Shown: positions 62,549 through 64,000 of the stretch, in pieces
How positions within the stretch are numbered: position 1 is the stretch's first letter
Layout: the number at the start of each line of letters is the position of its first letter
Source of the DNA: Acinetobacter pullicarnis
GTDB lineage: Bacteria > Pseudomonadota > Gammaproteobacteria > Pseudomonadales > Moraxellaceae
DNA: 64,000 bases
Assembly (NCBI RefSeq): GCF_006352475.1
Contig: NZ_VCMZ01000003.1
Coordinates: 62,001 to 126,000 of the forward strand
Reading direction: 5' to 3'
Made by a program: the position numbers and the translations under genes
Notes under the pieces: model-generated
Told to the model about the DNA's origin: nothing
What the model saw: only the letters and a program-made list of their open reading frames with translations
Databases searched by the model: none

Positions 62549-62940
62549 GTATATATGACTTACGCACGCTTTATTACATAAAGTTTTGAAAGACAGCGCT
62601 ACCCTAATTGAGCTAAATTCAAGTGACAATTTGGGTATAAGTGCAGCCAAATTCTGTAAATTTGTTCAAGACAGCTAAGTGTGCATGAATATCATTTACC
62701 TGACTACATCATACCTTGCATTGTGCAAATAGCCTAAGCATATATCGTTCAATCTAAGGGGCCTAGCCCTTTGCTTGTCAAATATGTGATTTGCCAAGCA
62801 AAGGCCTAGGAATCCGCGAATTTGATTTTTTTCTTCGCTTTCCATTTGATCAATATGTTAAGGATTAATATTTTTTATTTAAAAATGAATAAAAAATTCT
62901 AATTTGGTTTGACCAAAGAAAAAGATACCCATATGATAAT
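62549..62940. other. Non-coding; degraded IS5-family end
   Basis: About 62565-62720 resembles, with many changes, the end of the IS5 element at 20401 (CCTAATTGAGC ... CTGTAAATTTGTT ... CATGAAT). Then AT-rich DNA with no gene; CCTAGCCCTTTGCTTG and its near complement CAAGCAAAGGCCTAGG (62768-62812) form an inverted repeat. Confidence 0.5.
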
Positions 62941-62992
62941 TACGTTACAGCAAAATCTGTAATCGGGCGTGGAAACCCGCATCTCAACGTAC

Positions 62993-63141
62993 TAAAGAGT
63001 CACTTTTAGTGGCTCTTTTGTGTCTGCATGGCAATGCTTTATGGCAGGCCAAGTAGGGCAGTCTATGACTGGCCGTTTCGTTGAGCGGTATTTCCACCCC
63101 TATTTGGTTTGCCACCATCTCGTGGAAAAGATGTTGGCAAA
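62993..63141 (+). ncRNA. Structured intergenic segment, candidate small RNA or leader
   Basis: Two hairpins: AGAGTCAC / GTGGCTCT then TTTTGTG (62996-63019), terminator-like; and TTTGCCACCATCT / AGATGTTGGCAAA (63108-63141), 13-bp arms with one mismatch. They lie 200-340 bp upstream of the DUF262-like gene. No frame is supported here. The RNA nature is inference. Confidence 0.35.
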
Positions 63142-63337
63142 TTTCACATTGATCAACGAGATTACAATATGAAAAATATCATCTTAAAAGTACCCATTTC
63201 TCTTAGGTCTCTTTTGTTAGCGCTGACTGGATATTGACGGTCATTTAATTCACAGCTTTAACCAAATCGAACTATATACATTTTCAAATTTCGTACTTGT
63301 GCGAAAGTAGGAAAGTGTTGCCTGGAGAAAATAAGAA

Positions 63338-64000
63338 ATGGGTTCTACACGACTATTGACCAATATTATTCAGCGTAAAGTCATGTTGCCAGAAGAAATG
63401 TCACCTTCAATGCAGCGTGACAATTTTGAAGTGGCACTGACTGATTTTGAAAAGCATCCAATCATCAAATGTTTATTTAAGGCGGATAACCAGCGTTCTA
63501 CGGAATGTTGGAGCGTGCAAGAAATTGCAAACTTTATTGAAGATTGCACAGAAGATCAAAACATCAATTTATGCATTTTGTATTGGAAAGATATACACGG
63601 CAATATTTACATTATTGATGGGGCACATCGTCTTTCCTGTATCTATGCGTGGATCAATAGATATTTTGCGGATGAGCAAGTCACTCAAGCACCTAATTTC
63701 AATGATCCACAAAAACAAGATATTCGTTACCTCCGCAATTATTTAGGAGATCTCGCTGATTTTCAAAGAATTTGCACTGATGCTGAATTTGCAGAAAAAA
63801 AGTCGAAGTTAGAAGATATTAAAATCAGTTTCAGGCAGGTACTGGGGACTCCGGAAGATGCGCGACGGGTATTTCAATCGATTAACTCAGATACTAAACG
63901 TTTAGATAAATATGAGGAATATCACCTAAGAAATCGCGGTAGTGATGCGTATTATGCGATCTATGCCTGTTGTTATATCAATGACAATAAATCTAACCTA
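63338..64000 (+). CDS. DUF262/ParB-like protein (3' end outside window)
   Basis: Open to the last base (221 codons). ATG 63338 follows GGAG by 10 bp. MGSTRLLTNIIQRKVMLPEE; the motif YIIDGAHRLSCIYAW (about residues 96-110) resembles the DGQQR motif of DUF262/GmrS and ParB-like nucleotide-binding domains, and RVFQSINSDTKRLDKYEEYH matches the following 'F..IN..G..L' part. Such domains occur in modification-dependent restriction and in plasmid control proteins. Function uncertain without the C-terminus. Confidence 0.72.
   Translation, partial: MGSTRLLTNIIQRKVMLPEEMSPSMQRDNFEVALTDFEKHPIIKCLFKADNQRSTECWSVQEIANFIEDCTEDQNINLCILYWKDIHGNIYIIDGAHRLSCIYAWINRYFADEQVTQAPNFNDPQKQDIRYLRNYLGDLADFQRICTDAEFAEKKSKLEDIKISFRQVLGTPEDARRVFQSINSDTKRLDKYEEYHLRNRGSDAYYAIYACCYINDNKSNL

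Overview
The window looks like part of a large Acinetobacter plasmid. The AT-rich backbone carries a Rep_3-type initiator with a 22-bp iteron origin, parA/parB, a KfrA-like protein, many toxin-antitoxin modules, eleven Xer-recombination (pdif-like) sites and an exact-length 1180-bp ISAba1-type element. No rRNA, tRNA, CRISPR array or antibiotic-resistance gene was seen.

Layout. 1-4000: the end of a type III restriction (res) gene, a small inverted-repeat element, and a hipA/hipB module lying between two IS6-family ends. 4000-14770: a chain of pdif modules (sulP; hicAB; a pRiA4b ORF-3-like gene; brnTA; a macro-domain gene with a broken doc), repeatedly hit by IS1202-group elements that sit 5-6 bp from the XerC arm of pdif. 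14840-16040: an IS3-family element. 16310-40162: an IS701-like element split by a 22.7-kb composite transposon. That transposon runs from a complete ISAba1 (16980-18159) to a 184-bp inverted ISAba1 end (39538-39721), and a 9-bp target duplication (AAATTCGGA) flanks both outer ends.

The composite transposon carries a glutathione reductase gene (gor), an IncP-type mobilisation block (traI with overprinted traH, traJ, oriT, traK, traL, traM), an IS21-family element and a GC-rich block that looks proteobacterial but not Acinetobacter. That block encodes msrB, msrA, a YghU-like GST, a CorA-type transporter, a quinone-reductase-like enzyme, a GlcG/HbpS-like protein, a thioredoxin-fold protein, a sulfite-oxidase-like molybdoenzyme with a flavin reductase, glutaredoxin and a decayed dps. 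Together these suggest repair and detoxification of oxidised thiols and methionine (peroxide or hypochlorite stress). An Acinetobacter-like sdhC fragment next to the right ISAba1 end suggests that this end was once in a chromosome.

40170-45450: kfrA with a perfect 18-bp operator repeat, a relBE/dinJ-yafQ pair, a GNAT gene, a higBA pair with frameshifted toxin, a second complete copy of the IS1202-group element, and two lipoproteins. 45500-54720: a broken GAF-PAS-HD-GYP gene, rep, the iteron origin, parAB, an IS1182-family element lodged between two inverted copies of a 25-bp palindrome, and a broken hipA-like gene. 54730-64000: a truncated IS66-family element, then a two-gene operon whose second product (1689 aa) is a very large tyrosine-recombinase-like protein, then a degraded IS5 end, a structured non-coding stretch and the start of a DUF262-like gene that runs off the window.

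The least familiar items are the 223-aa/1689-aa recombinase operon and the redox-stress composite transposon. The pdif/IS1202 relationship is a clear case of a known targeting habit.
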